DNA of 9,338 nucleotides from Candidatus Altarchaeota archaeon (GTDB taxonomy: Archaea > Altiarchaeota > Altiarchaeia > IMC4 > QMZM01). The stretch is taken from the NCBI GenBank assembly GCA_018897475.1, contig JAHIKS010000054.1, positions 1-9,338 on the forward strand, written 5' to 3'. Position 1 is the first letter of the stretch. Each line of letters starts with the position of its first letter. A program made the translations under genes and the position numbers. Positions 1 to 5,462 of the stretch are shown piece after piece. Under the pieces are notes generated by a model. It saw only the letters and a list, made by a program, of their open reading frames with translations. It searched no databases and was not told the origin of the DNA.

Positions 1-123
1 CTGGTCGGCATCGAGCTTCTGACCGTTGAGGCCAGAGTCGTTGTTGCATCAGTAGACACGTTCTTGCACTATGCAGAAGAGATCACGAAGATAGAACAAG
101 CGGCCATCGGAGCACCTGCATAA
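1..123 (+). CDS. gvpA: Gas vesicle shell protein GvpA, C-terminal part (5' end outside window)
   Basis: GvpA is the small hydrophobic protein that polymerises into the ribs of the gas vesicle wall. The visible 40 codons read LVGIELLTVEARVVVASVDT and continue through a second amphipathic helix to a stop TAA. This is the conserved second half of GvpA: the G-I-E-L-L turn, the E-A-R-V-V-V-A-S-V-D-T strand-helix and a Y-A-E-E-I helix. The family is usually 70-80 residues, so roughly the first 30-40 residues lie upstream. The product ends IEQAAIGAPA, short and without a long tail, as expected for GvpA rather than GvpJ or GvpM. The gvpC-like gene starts 25 bases downstream. Confidence 0.93.
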   Translation: MVGIELLTVEARVVVASVDTFLHYAEEITKIEQAAIGAPA

Positions 124-148
124 CCCCTTCTGCAAGAGGTAAAGAAAA

Positions 149-574
149 ATGACCACTGAAGAAGGAGAGGAGGAGGCACCTGAGAGAAAGCACGGAAAGA
201 AAGGCGTCATGGCTAAGGTAGCAGATATAGACAAAAAGTGCAGAGAGGTCGAGGCCGGAGCAAGAGAGCAGGTCGCCAACATAAAGGCACAGGCAAGAGA
301 GAACGATGATGCTATTGCTACGCAGACTGCTAACATAGATGCTCAGGCAAAAGAGAACGCAGATGCTGTTGCCAAGATAGCTGCAGGAGTAAGAGAGATA
401 CAGGGCAGTATGGCACAGAAGGTTAAAGATGTAGAGGCCGGAGCAAAAGAGCAGGTCGCCAACATAAAGGCACAGGCCAGAGAGAACGATGATGCCGTTG
501 CCAAGATGGATGCTGCAACGAAAGCACAGGTGCACGAGAACGATAAGTATGCAGACAATTTCTACTATGGCTAG
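149..574 (+). CDS. GvpC-like repeat coiled-coil protein 1, FYYG C-terminus
   Basis: A 141-residue hydrophilic, Ala/Lys/Glu-rich protein without signal peptide or membrane segment. After a charged N-terminus (residues 1-20) it is built from helical repeats. The unit A-N-I-K-A-Q-A-R-E-N-D-D-A followed by five residues recurs at 43-60, 61-78 and 104-121, with a weak copy from 122. The 18-residue period equals five helical turns. The segment VEAGA(R/K)EQV precedes two of the copies. The last residues are N-F-Y-Y-G. The start ATG is well placed behind an AGAGGTA ribosome site. It lies directly after gvpA, where haloarchaea carry gvpC, whose product is also a repeat protein that strengthens the shell. 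A GvpC-like role is inferred from position and repeat architecture; I see no convincing sequence match to known GvpC. The closest relative is the next gene. Confidence 0.75.
   Translation: MTTEEGEEEAPERKHGKKGVMAKVADIDKKCREVEAGAREQVANIKAQARENDDAIATQTANIDAQAKENADAVAKIAAGVREIQGSMAQKVKDVEAGAKEQVANIKAQARENDDAVAKMDAATKAQVHENDKYADNFYYG
203..376 (+). repeat. Direct repeat copy A within gvpC-like gene 1
   Basis: This stretch matches 677-850 collinearly at an offset of 474 bases, with about 15 mismatches in about 174 bases by hand count. It encodes GVMAKVADIDKK through the two 18-residue units. It marks a tandem gene duplication. Confidence 0.85.
434..502 (+). repeat. Internal repeat copy inside gvpC-like gene 1
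   Basis: This second copy of the VEAGA...ARENDDA block differs from 251-318 at about four positions, but from the copy at 725-793 in the neighbouring gene at only one position. The higher similarity between genes than within the gene points to recent recombination or gene conversion. Confidence 0.8.
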
Positions 575-598
575 GCCATAGTAGAATTTTAATTTTTT
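562..598 (+). terminator. Hairpin plus T-tract at the end of gvpC-like gene 1
   Basis: CTACTATGGC (562-571) and GCCATAGTAG (575-584) form a perfect 10-bp inverted repeat. The three-base loop (572-574) is the TAG stop codon of the gene. T-rich AATTTTAATTTTTT follows immediately. Archaeal termination mainly needs the T-tract; a hairpin could add pausing or protect the 3' end of a short gvpA-gvpC-like transcript. Making gvpA mRNA more abundant than distal mRNAs would suit a shell protein needed in great excess. Confidence 0.6.
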
Positions 599-640
599 AA
601 AGTGTGAGAATTAGAATTACAAATAATTGAAAAATCAAAA
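593..640 (+). promoter_or_regulatory. Possible TATA-type promoter for gvpC-like gene 2
   Basis: The 66 bases between the two gvpC-like genes are very AT-rich compared with the coding sequence. TTTTTTAAAG at 593-602 could act as an archaeal TATA element, about 40 bases before the ATG at 641. That gene has no clear ribosome binding site, which fits a short-leader transcript starting near 625. The T-run is shared with the proposed terminator, so this may only be terminator sequence. Confidence 0.25.
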
Positions 641-919
641 ATGGCAGAAGAAAAAGAAAGAAAGCCCGGAAAGACAGGCGTCATGGCTAAGATAGCAGAT
701 ATAGACAAAAAGTGTAAAGAGGTAGAGGCCGGAGCAAAAGAGCAGGTCGCCAACATAAAGGCACAGGCCAGAGAGAACGATGATGCTGTTGCCACGCAGA
801 CTGCTAACATAAATGCTCAGGCAAAAGATAACGATGATGCTGTTAAGAAGATTGACACATCTGTCAAACAGCTCCAGGACGAGACCCGGAAGTTCATAGA
901 CGATTTCTACTACGGATAA
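641..919 (+). CDS. GvpC-like repeat coiled-coil protein 2, FYYG C-terminus
   Basis: A 92-residue paralog of the preceding gene. Its residues 7-68 (ERKPGKTGVMAKIADIDKKC onward) align with residues 12-75 of the first protein, through two 18-residue units (A-N-I-K-A-Q-A-R-E-N-D-D-A and A-N-I-N-A-Q-A-K-D-N-D-D-A). The second VEAGA block is missing, and the C-terminus differs until the shared D-D-F-Y-Y-G end. It is predicted to be a soluble amphipathic helix. No good Shine-Dalgarno site precedes the ATG, only an A-rich leader. It may be a second or shorter GvpC-type shell decorator; the role is inferred from position and paralogy. Confidence 0.75.
   Translation: MAEEKERKPGKTGVMAKIADIDKKCKEVEAGAKEQVANIKAQARENDDAVATQTANINAQAKDNDDAVKKIDTSVKQLQDETRKFIDDFYYG
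677..850 (+). repeat. Direct repeat copy B within gvpC-like gene 2
   Basis: Partner of 203-376, offset 474 bases, about 90% identical by hand alignment. The segment 725-793 is nearly identical to 434-502. Confidence 0.85.
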
Positions 920-926
920 AGGAAGA

Positions 927-1082
927 ATGCCATCTATTGAGGAGATCAAGGCAGGGATAGAAGCAAAAGGCAAGCAAAGGGAGAAGGGAGTGAGGAACAT
1001 GCAGGAAGATATTGAGAAGATGAGGAAAGAGATGAACAAGGACGTTGAAGAGATGAGAAAGAAATTTTCCAAGAAAAAGTAA
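927..1082 (+). CDS. Small helical protein, 51 residues, unknown function
   Basis: An ATG eight bases after the previous stop, behind AAAGGAAGA, opens 51 codons: MPSIEEIKAGIEAKGKQREK, then repeated E-x-M-R-K-E-M heptads and the tail K-K-F-S-K-K-K. It is highly charged, has no membrane segment, and reads as a single amphipathic helix or coiled coil. Its opening S-I-E-E-I and its E-E-M/K-E-M heptads resemble the FYG-tail proteins at 5092 and 6164, but it ends in a basic tail instead of FYG. It sits in the same run as the gvpC-like genes and 53 bases before gvpN. Real translation is likely from the ribosome site and tight spacing; the function is unknown. Confidence 0.65.
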   Translation: MPSIEEIKAGIEAKGKQREKGVRNMQEDIEKMRKEMNKDVEEMRKKFSKKK

Positions 1083-1116
1083 TCACTCTCAACTGAATAA
1101 TCAATCTAACAAAAAA

Positions 1117-1128
1117 GGTGATCGGAGG
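1117..1128 (+). promoter_or_regulatory. Extended ribosome binding site of gvpN
   Basis: GGTGATC (1117-1123), a strong match to the archaeal 16S tail, is followed directly by GGAGG (1124-1128). The two halves could pair with the anti-Shine-Dalgarno in alternative registers. GGAGG is the better spaced of the two, seven bases before the ATG at 1136. The site fixes the gvpN start. Confidence 0.55.
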
Positions 1129-1135
1129 GATTTAA

Positions 1136-2227
1136 ATGGTATATAAAAGTACACACGGAAGGACGGTGAGGGGATCAGCAATCCATGATACAGGAGACGT
1201 AAAAAAGAAAAGGTCCAAACATGTGCTCGACAAGACGAGAGACACAAAGTGGCACAAGGACAAGGAAGCGAAAGAAATCGAGGAATTGAAGAAAGAAAAG
1301 ATGGAGGGGCTGGGGGGTCTTGAGCGAGAGAGGATCGAAGCGGCCTACCTGATACCTGAAATAGAAAACTTTGTCGAAACGGATAATGTGAAGAACATTG
1401 AGGAGAGGGTGAAACTCTGGCTCGGGGCGGGCTATCCAGTCCATATCATAGGGCCAACAGGGTGTGGAAAAACGACTGTTGCGATGAAAGTAGCACAAGA
1501 CCTTAGCAGGCCGGTAGTGTGGATCAACGGGGATGATCAGGTAACAACAACAGATCTGATAGGCGGTTACTCGCAGATTGAGTCTGAAACCCTCAGGGAC
1601 AGATACATCCACAACGTATTCAAGGGCAAGGACATACTGAAGGCTGATTGGGTTGACAATCCGCTGACCCTGGCATGCAAGTACGGATACACTCTGGTTT
1701 ATAATGAATTCTCAAGGACAAAACCGGTTGCAAACAACATACTCCTTTCAGTACTTGAAGAGAAGATACTCGAATTACCGACGAAGTACGGTGAAGAGAG
1801 ATACATAAAGGTGCATCCGGACTTCAATCTGATACTGACGAGCAATTCCATAGAGTACGCTGGCGTGCACAGGGCCCAGGATGCGCTGCTTGACAGAACC
1901 GTTGGCATATACATGGACCTGTATGACTCTGATACTGAGATAAAGATTGTTGAAGCACACACCAGAATAGCGACTCCAGAGGCAGAGGAGATAGTCAGGG
2001 TTATTGGAAACATAAGGAGGAAAGTTCCGGATGCCGAGAAGCCGGGAACAAGAGCATGCATAATGGTCGCAAATGGAATTATGGCATCAAATGGATACGC
2101 TGAGAAGAATATAGATCAATTATACCTAGACATACTTGCGACAAAGGTCAAGGGCCCGGAAGACCTGAATCAGAAGCAGAAGCTGGTAAGCGAAGCACTT
2201 AGTAAACCGACAGCTAAATCAACGTGA
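1136..2227 (+). CDS. gvpN: Gas vesicle AAA+ ATPase GvpN
   Basis: A 363-residue MoxR-type AAA+ ATPase of the GvpN family, a factor needed for vesicles to grow to full size. Residues 1-70 are a basic and acidic extension rich in K and E. The ATPase core follows: Walker A GPTGCGKT at 106-113, the strand P-V-V-W-I-N-G-D-D at 126-134, and T-T-T-D-L-I-G-G-Y at 137-145. The Walker B region is T-L-V-Y-N-E-F at 186-192, keeping the catalytic Glu (191) but with Asn at the usual Asp. NNILLSVLEEKILELP follows at 200-215, then sensor 1 I-L-T-S-N-S at 233-238 and D-A-L-L-D-R at 249-254 carrying the arginine finger. Length and motifs match the family. It is followed 12 bases later by the next gene behind GAGGTGA. 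Confidence 0.95.
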   Translation: MVYKSTHGRTVRGSAIHDTGDVKKKRSKHVLDKTRDTKWHKDKEAKEIEELKKEKMEGLGGLERERIEAAYLIPEIENFVETDNVKNIEERVKLWLGAGYPVHIIGPTGCGKTTVAMKVAQDLSRPVVWINGDDQVTTTDLIGGYSQIESETLRDRYIHNVFKGKDILKADWVDNPLTLACKYGYTLVYNEFSRTKPVANNILLSVLEEKILELPTKYGEERYIKVHPDFNLILTSNSIEYAGVHRAQDALLDRTVGIYMDLYDSDTEIKIVEAHTRIATPEAEEIVRVIGNIRRKVPDAEKPGTRACIMVANGIMASNGYAEKNIDQLYLDILATKVKGPEDLNQKQKLVSEALSKPTAKST

Positions 2228-2239
2228 GGTGAGTTTATC

Positions 2240-2611
2240 ATGGCAGAAAAAAAGGCCAAGGCAACGATTGAGGATGCCAGGATTGCAAAGATTAGTGACC
2301 TCTGGAAGAGGAAACCGAGGGGGCTTCACTTCAACGACACCGACGCCCTGATAATAACCGCGAAAGCAGGCAGCAAGAAGATAACGGAAACCTTCTACTT
2401 CTGCCTGAAGCCCGATGGGACATTCAATGTGGACACGGTAAGCCACGATGGAAGCCATGCCCGGCGGATGAGGCTTGCCAATTTCCTGAAGCATTATAAG
2501 ATAACAGATAATGTAAAGGGTTACAACCTGGCTGAAGGCGTTAAGAAGTTGAAGGGCAAAAGCATAGATGTCGTCCTGCTCGAAGATGGAGGTTATATCT
2601 ACGTTCCATAG
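2240..2611 (+). CDS. Uncharacterised 123-residue protein between gvpN and gvpO
   Basis: I do not recognise this protein. It has a basic N-terminus (MAEKKAKATIEDARIAKISD) and then a mixed alpha/beta core: predicted strands D-A-L-I-I-T-A at 35-41, I-T-E-T-F-Y-F-C-L at 48-56, and D-V-V-L-L-E-D-G-G-Y-I-Y-V-P at 110-123. The helix R-R-M-R-L-A-N-F-L-K-H-Y lies at 75-86. No signal peptide, membrane segment, metal site or P-loop is visible. GAGGTGA seven bases before the ATG is an excellent ribosome site. gvpN ends 12 bases upstream and gvpO begins 14 bases downstream, so it is almost certainly co-transcribed with both and probably works in vesicle assembly. A small beta-rich binding domain is possible, but no assignment is justified. 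Confidence 0.85.
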   Translation: MAEKKAKATIEDARIAKISDLWKRKPRGLHFNDTDALIITAKAGSKKITETFYFCLKPDGTFNVDTVSHDGSHARRMRLANFLKHYKITDNVKGYNLAEGVKKLKGKSIDVVLLEDGGYIYVP

Positions 2612-2625
2612 GAGGTTAACAAAAA

Positions 2626-2901
2626 ATGACAACCGATGAAATCAAAAAAATAAGCAAAAAATCCCTTGATGCCGTGAAGGAGTTATTGAATAAAGAACCG
2701 GAGAGTACCATAAGCGTTGCGAAGGACGGAAAAGAATGGAAGGTCGTAGTTGAGGCGCTCGAGAGGAAATCGGTGCCCGACACCCAGGATATCCTTGGCA
2801 GGTATGCGCTCAGACTTAATGACAATGGTGAACTATTGGATTACAAACAGATCGCTCTGAGGCGCAGGTCCGACCTGGTAGCAGAGGGAGAAGTTGAATA
2901 G
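2626..2901 (+). CDS. gvpO: Gas vesicle protein GvpO
   Basis: A 91-residue soluble protein of the GvpO family, an essential but poorly understood gas vesicle factor. An N-terminal helix (I-K-K-I-S-K-K-S-L-D-A-V-K-E-L-L, about 6-21) leads to the family hallmark: G-K-E-W-K-V-V-V-E-A-L-E-R-K at 35-48, the invariant-looking S-V-P-D-T-Q-D-I-L at 49-57, and Y-A-L-R-L-N-D-N-G-E-L-L-D-Y at 60-73. It is shorter than haloarchaeal versions, which carry an extra acidic N-terminal region. GGAGGTT nine bases upstream supports the ATG. It follows gvpN as in haloarchaea, except for the intervening unknown gene. Confidence 0.9.
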   Translation: MTTDEIKKISKKSLDAVKELLNKEPESTISVAKDGKEWKVVVEALERKSVPDTQDILGRYALRLNDNGELLDYKQIALRRRSDLVAEGEVE

Positions 2902-2938
2902 AGTCATCACAACCCTATAAGATTTGAGGGTAAATAGA

Positions 2939-3205
2939 ATGGTATTCCTTCTTGACGACTTGGCAGATTTGACCGGTGTAATTCTCCTTGGTCAGCCTTG
3001 GAGCCAGTTCTTCCAGAAGATACATGACACCGCAAAGCAGGAGATGTACAACATTGATGAAATCAACAACAAGATAAAGACGAACAGAATGCTCTACGAG
3101 TACGGGGAGATACCCACTGAAGAGTATGAAAAGATAAACGCCAGGTTGAGGGAAGATCGAAAGATAGCCCTGAAGGTTAGGGGGATGGACGTTGAGTCCG
3201 GATAA
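2939..3205 (+). CDS. gvpG: Gas vesicle protein GvpG
   Basis: An 88-residue protein of the GvpG family, one of the minor factors needed for early vesicle formation. It shows the typical hydrophobic start (MVFLLDDLADLTGVILLGQP), a helix containing F-F-Q-K-I-H-D-T-A-K-Q-E-M-Y at 24-37, and the C-terminal M-L-Y-E-Y-G-E-I-P-T-E-E-Y-E at 51-64 common to GvpG. I chose the ATG at 2939 because GAGGG (2926-2930) lies at the right distance. An in-frame TTG at 2924 would add only five residues and would swallow that ribosome site. gvpF, which precedes gvpG in haloarchaea, is absent here. The next gene overlaps the last 14 bases. Confidence 0.88.
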   Translation: MVFLLDDLADLTGVILLGQPWSQFFQKIHDTAKQEMYNIDEINNKIKTNRMLYEYGEIPTEEYEKINARLREDRKIALKVRGMDVESG

Positions 3206-3446
3206 AGATAAGGAAGAGGTGAAAGAGAAGGAGAAAAAAGAGGGCACAGTAATGGGATTCTTACACCTTCTTGAGGAGATGGATAAAAAAGGCGAATCCG
3301 AAACGTCCGGATTTGGGGAAGTTGGGGGATTTGATGCAAAGGCCAAGTATGGTTATTCCATCAAACTGGAACCTGAACTTGGTGACTTACCCCCTCATCG
3401 TGGGTTTCATCCTCGGGGAGGGAAGAAGAAAACAAAGAGGAGATAA
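3192..3446 (+). CDS. gvpH: GvpH-like N-terminal region protein (no Hsp20 domain)
   Basis: An 84-residue hydrophilic protein. A charged start (residues 1-19) is followed by M-G-F-L-H-L-L-E-E-M-D-K-K-G-E-S-E-T-S-G at 21-40, a Gly-rich link, then A-K-Y-G-Y-S-I-K-L-E-P-E-L-G at 51-64 and a basic tail. From memory, the helix, Ser/Gly link and Y-G-Y-S strand resemble the N-terminal part of haloarchaeal GvpH. The alpha-crystallin domain that normally follows is missing; a matching domain occurs 3.5 kb downstream in another gene. The position after gvpG also fits gvpH. The start is uncertain: TTG 3192 (used here, overlapping gvpG), GTG 3219 or ATG 3252 are possible. The family call is moderate. Confidence 0.55.
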   Translation: MSPDKDKEEVKEKEKKEGTVMGFLHLLEEMDKKGESETSGFGEVGGFDAKAKYGYSIKLEPELGDLPPHRGFHPRGGKKKTKRR

Positions 3447-3448
3447 AA

Positions 3449-3655
3449 ATGGCAAAGACAAATAGTTTGGAGAAAAAGAAAGGGAAAGAAGAAATGTTAG
3501 GAACAGCGAAGGGATCGGGCACTACATATTCGTGTCTTTACTCAACAGTAAGGACAGCAGGTACAAGATATGCAACAACGAAGAGTCCAGGAACAACGCA
3601 TTCAACTGTAAAAGATAGAGCAAAAACTACAAAAGAGGGAGGAGGAAGTAAGTAG
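3449..3655 (+). CDS. Small Ser/Thr/Lys-rich protein with TYS..STV motifs
   Basis: A 68-residue basic, low-complexity protein with a good ribosome site (GAGGAG, about eight bases before ATG), starting two bases after the previous stop. The N-terminal half is Lys-rich (S-L-E-K-K-K-G-K-E-E). Residues 25-54 hold repeats such as T-T-Y-S-C-L-Y-S-T-V and S-P-G-T-T-H-S-T-V. These echo the TYSPKHSTV repeat of the next protein, so the two are probably related or work together. It has no hydrophobic core and is likely disordered. It occupies the position where haloarchaea have gvpI, itself a small basic protein, but no sequence similarity can be claimed. Confidence 0.6.
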   Translation: MAKTNSLEKKKGKEEMLGTAKGSGTTYSCLYSTVRTAGTRYATTKSPGTTHSTVKDRAKTTKEGGGSK

Positions 3656-3671
3656 TTAAGTTTTAGAATTA

Positions 3672-4454
3672 ATGCTGATAAAGAAGATGGTAAACAAACA
3701 ATTGACAAAAAAACAAAGAGAAAACAAAAGAAAACAGACAATGTCAGTTGATGCGTTCGAAAAGAAATTAAGAGAGGAAACTCGACCACATATGAGGGAA
3801 AAGAAGAGGGCACGTAGTGCTGAAGTTGAAAAGCGACGGAGGGATATAAAAGAGATAGGGAGAGAACAGAAAGAAAAGGCAAGGGCGACTGTGAGAGAGC
3901 AACAGAAAAAACAAAGAGAAATAGTGAAAGAAGTCAGAGAAAAGATAAGGCTACAACAGAGAAAGCAGAAGGAGATAAATAGGGCACAAAGAGAAAGACA
4001 GGAGATGGTACTTAAACCGATTATAGATAAGAACAGGGAATTAATAGATACCCGAAAGAAGGAGAAGAGAGAACGACAAAGGTCTCATGGGAAGATGTTA
4101 TATTCTCATCAGACAATGCCCTCAAAGCAATTTGCAGAATCCAGCACATACTCACCAAAACGATCAACAATAACCGACCCTGAGTTTAGGGAAGCAATGA
4201 GTTACTCACCAAAACACTCAACAGTGTCAGATCCAAGGTTTGGGGATTCTCTTACTTACTCGCCAAAACACAAGACAGTGCCAAAGCCAGAATTTGCTGA
4301 AGCAACTACCTACTCAGTAAAACACTCAACGGTTCCAAAGCTTGAATTTGCAGAAAGGACAACCTACTCTCCAAAGTATTCAACCATAATACTTGAGAGA
4401 GAGATGGAGGAGAGAGCAAAGGCTAGAGAAGCAAAGGGTAAACGGGAGGGATAG
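3672..4454 (+). CDS. Highly basic helical protein with 18-residue TYSPKHSTV tandem repeats
   Basis: A 260-residue protein with two parts. Residues 1-140 are extremely rich in K, R, E and Q (for example R-E-Q-Q-K-K-Q-R-E-I-V-K-E-V-R-E at 75-90), giving a long charged helix. Residues 159-239 are four and a half tandem repeats of exactly 18 residues with consensus T-Y-S-P-K-H-S-T-V-x-x-P-E-F-x-E-A-x, at 159, 177, 195, 213 and 231. A degenerate unit lies at 142-158. The protein closes with a short charged helix. It has no signal peptide or membrane segment. No Shine-Dalgarno is obvious at ATG 3672; ATG 3687 or 3741 are alternatives. Codon use is A-rich compared with gvpN. I recognise no family. 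Position and basicity resemble gvpI loosely. The repeats could be multivalent binding sites on the vesicle or another protein (inference). Confidence 0.75.
   Translation: MLIKKMVNKQLTKKQRENKRKQTMSVDAFEKKLREETRPHMREKKRARSAEVEKRRRDIKEIGREQKEKARATVREQQKKQREIVKEVREKIRLQQRKQKEINRAQRERQEMVLKPIIDKNRELIDTRKKEKRERQRSHGKMLYSHQTMPSKQFAESSTYSPKRSTITDPEFREAMSYSPKHSTVSDPRFGDSLTYSPKHKTVPKPEFAEATTYSVKHSTVPKLEFAERTTYSPKYSTIILEREMEERAKAREAKGKREG
4146..4388 (+). repeat. 54-bp in-frame tandem repeats
   Basis: Four and a half units of 54 bases encode the 18-residue TYSPKHSTV repeat. Units begin at 4146, 4200, 4254, 4308 and 4362. The protein motif is kept while many third positions differ, which suggests selection on the peptide rather than recent expansion. 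Confidence 0.85.
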
Positions 4455-4455
4455 A

Positions 4456-4767
4456 ATGAGCAGAGACTTGGATTATATGGACCGATTGTCTGAACAACAG
4501 AAAAGACTTCAACAACAGAAAAAAAGAATCGCTCTGGATAAAAAAAGGAAAAAAGAGGAGATACGGGAGGAGGTAGGTGAGAGACACAGTATTGAGAAGG
4601 TAAGGGTGAACATCGAAAAGGAGCGGGTGGAGGAACAAAGAAAGAGAATTCTGGAGCAAATGGACCTTGAGAGGACGAGGGCGGGCAGGGCTGCAAGGCT
4701 GGGATGGATCGGAAAGTGGGGTAGAAGGAGAGCGAAGTGGGAGAATAGGGCGAGGAAATTCGAGTAA
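4456..4767 (+). CDS. Basic aromatic-heptad protein A
   Basis: A 103-residue protein, K/R/E/Q-rich helix over most of its length, with a C-terminal aromatic module: W84, W88, W95 and F102 in G-W-I-G-K-W-G-R-R-R-A-K-W, then E-N-R-A-R-K-F-E. W88, W95 and F102 are spaced exactly seven apart. The same module ends the next protein, which also shares the upstream E-x-Q-R-K-R-I-L-x-Q. The ATG at 4456 is chosen because GGGAGGG sits five bases before it and the previous gene stops at 4454 (TAG-A-ATG). A TTG at 4393 would only extend it into the previous gene. No known family is recognised. A Trp-faced helix binding to partners or to itself is plausible. Confidence 0.75.
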   Translation: MSRDLDYMDRLSEQQKRLQQQKKRIALDKKRKKEEIREEVGERHSIEKVRVNIEKERVEEQRKRILEQMDLERTRAGRAARLGWIGKWGRRRAKWENRARKFE

Positions 4768-4815
4768 GGGGCTTTTGCAAAATAATCGTTTTATCAAAGA
4801 GGTGAAAAAATAAAA

Positions 4816-5055
4816 ATGACGGCAGAAGAACGGCATATCATAGAGCAAAAAAGGCTCGAAGCCCAAAGGAAGAGGATTCTGAAACAGAGAGAAACCGAGA
4901 ATGAGAGAGCGGTCGTGGGACACAACAGGGGGGAGGAGGTCACAGGGATTGACGAGTTGGAACGAAGAAAGGTTTCGGCAGAATCCAGATGGATTGGCAA
5001 GTGGGACAGGCGGAGAGCGAAGTGGAATCACAGAGCAGAGAAGTATGAGGTATAG
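4816..5055 (+). CDS. Basic aromatic-heptad protein B
   Basis: A 79-residue paralog of the preceding gene. The N-terminal helix M-T-A-E-E-R-H-I-I-E-Q-K-R-L is followed by E-A-Q-R-K-R-I-L-K-Q (15-24) and the C-terminal module R-W-I-G-K-W-D-R-R-R-A-K-W, then N-H-R-A-E-K-Y-E-V. W63, W70 and Y77 are spaced seven apart; W59 matches W84 of protein A. GAGGTGA ten bases before the ATG gives a strong ribosome site. It is preceded by a 48-base AT-rich gap, which could hold a weak promoter but shows no clear TATA box. Function unknown. Confidence 0.75.
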   Translation: MTAEERHIIEQKRLEAQRKRILKQRETENERAVVGHNRGEEVTGIDELERRKVSAESRWIGKWDRRRAKWNHRAEKYEV

Positions 5056-5091
5056 ATTCATTAAATAGGATTAATTTTGAGGTGAATTGAA

Positions 5092-5316
5092 TTGAAATCG
5101 GTTAAAGATATAGAGAATGCCATGAGGGAGAAATCTGCCGAGATGCAGGCGGCCGTTGCAGAGCTGACAAAGGAGAATGAAAAAGCTGCCAGAGAGATGG
5201 GGAAAGGCATCGAGGAACTCCAGAAGGGCATTGAGGACAAAGAAAAGGAGATGAGGGGGAAGGTAGAGGAGACGAAGGAATGCCAGGAGAAGTTTACAAA
5301 GGCGTTCTATGGTTAG
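5092..5316 (+). CDS. FYG-tail helical protein 1
   Basis: A 74-residue charged protein predicted to be one continuous amphipathic helix (S-V-K-D-I-E-N-A-M-R-E-K-S-A-E-M and onward), ending K-F-T-K-A-F-Y-G. The TTG start at 5092 is supported by GAGGTGA placed six bases before it and by alignment. The paralog at 6164 has the same length and is identical at about 47 of 74 positions by hand count. The single Cys64 is kept in both. The C-terminal F-Y-G echoes the F-Y-Y-G end of both gvpC-like proteins. No membrane segment or known domain. A vesicle-associated coiled-coil factor is inferred from context. Confidence 0.75.
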   Translation: MKSVKDIENAMREKSAEMQAAVAELTKENEKAAREMGKGIEELQKGIEDKEKEMRGKVEETKECQEKFTKAFYG

Positions 5317-5317
5317 A

Positions 5318-5458
5318 ATGAGACTTGACTACCTTAAGTGGAAGGAAAAGCAGAAGGAGAAGAAATCTGACGAGAGGAACATGAACAGGTTCGCAAGGGA
5401 AAAGAGTAAGTGGCAGAGGCAGGCCAGGAGGTGGGGCCATAAACACCCCGAGAGATGA
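5318..5458 (+). CDS. Very small aromatic-heptad protein, 46 residues
   Basis: MRLDYLKWKEKQKEKK opens a 46-residue basic protein with F25, W32 and W39 spaced seven apart in F-A-R-E-K-S-K-W-Q-R-Q-A-R-R-W. This is the same pattern as in the genes at 4456, 4816 and 5463. The start follows the previous stop by one base (TAG-A-ATG). An in-frame ATG at 5309, inside the F-Y-G codons of the previous gene, would give MVRMRLDYLKWK and is also conserved in the relics at 6381 and 6432, so it may be the true start. Two decayed copies lie downstream. The conserved motif supports it being a real gene. Confidence 0.65.
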   Translation: MRLDYLKWKEKQKEKKSDERNMNRFAREKSKWQRQARRWGHKHPER

Positions 5459-5462
5459 GAAG

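Noticed and set aside
83..535. Long antisense ORF of 150 residues, Cys/Leu/Ser-rich, and similar antisense frames to 1072
   Set aside because: It mirrors the repetitive Lys/Glu/Ala codons of the gvpC-like genes. It has no ribosome site and its repeats follow the sense repeats exactly.
203..850. CRISPR-like regular repeats
   Set aside because: The repeats are in frame, translate into helical units, and have no constant-length unique spacers.
1691..1711. Possible inactivation of GvpN because the Walker B Asp is Asn
   Set aside because: The catalytic Glu, Walker A, sensor 1 and Arg finger region are all present, so one substitution does not support loss of activity.
3271..3465. Alternative + strand ORF (64 residues) overlapping the GvpH-like gene
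   Set aside because: The other frame gives the GvpH-like pattern and continues the operon spacing; this frame has no ribosome site or recognisable motif.
4393..4455. TTG-started N-terminal extension of the first aromatic-heptad protein
   Set aside because: It lies wholly inside the previous gene, while ATG 4456 has GGGAGGG at ideal spacing.
4423..5061. Antisense ORF of 212 residues rich in Pro, Leu, Ser and Phe
   Set aside because: It is the complement of purine-rich genes. Three tightly spaced sense genes with ribosome sites and a conserved aromatic motif occupy the same bases.
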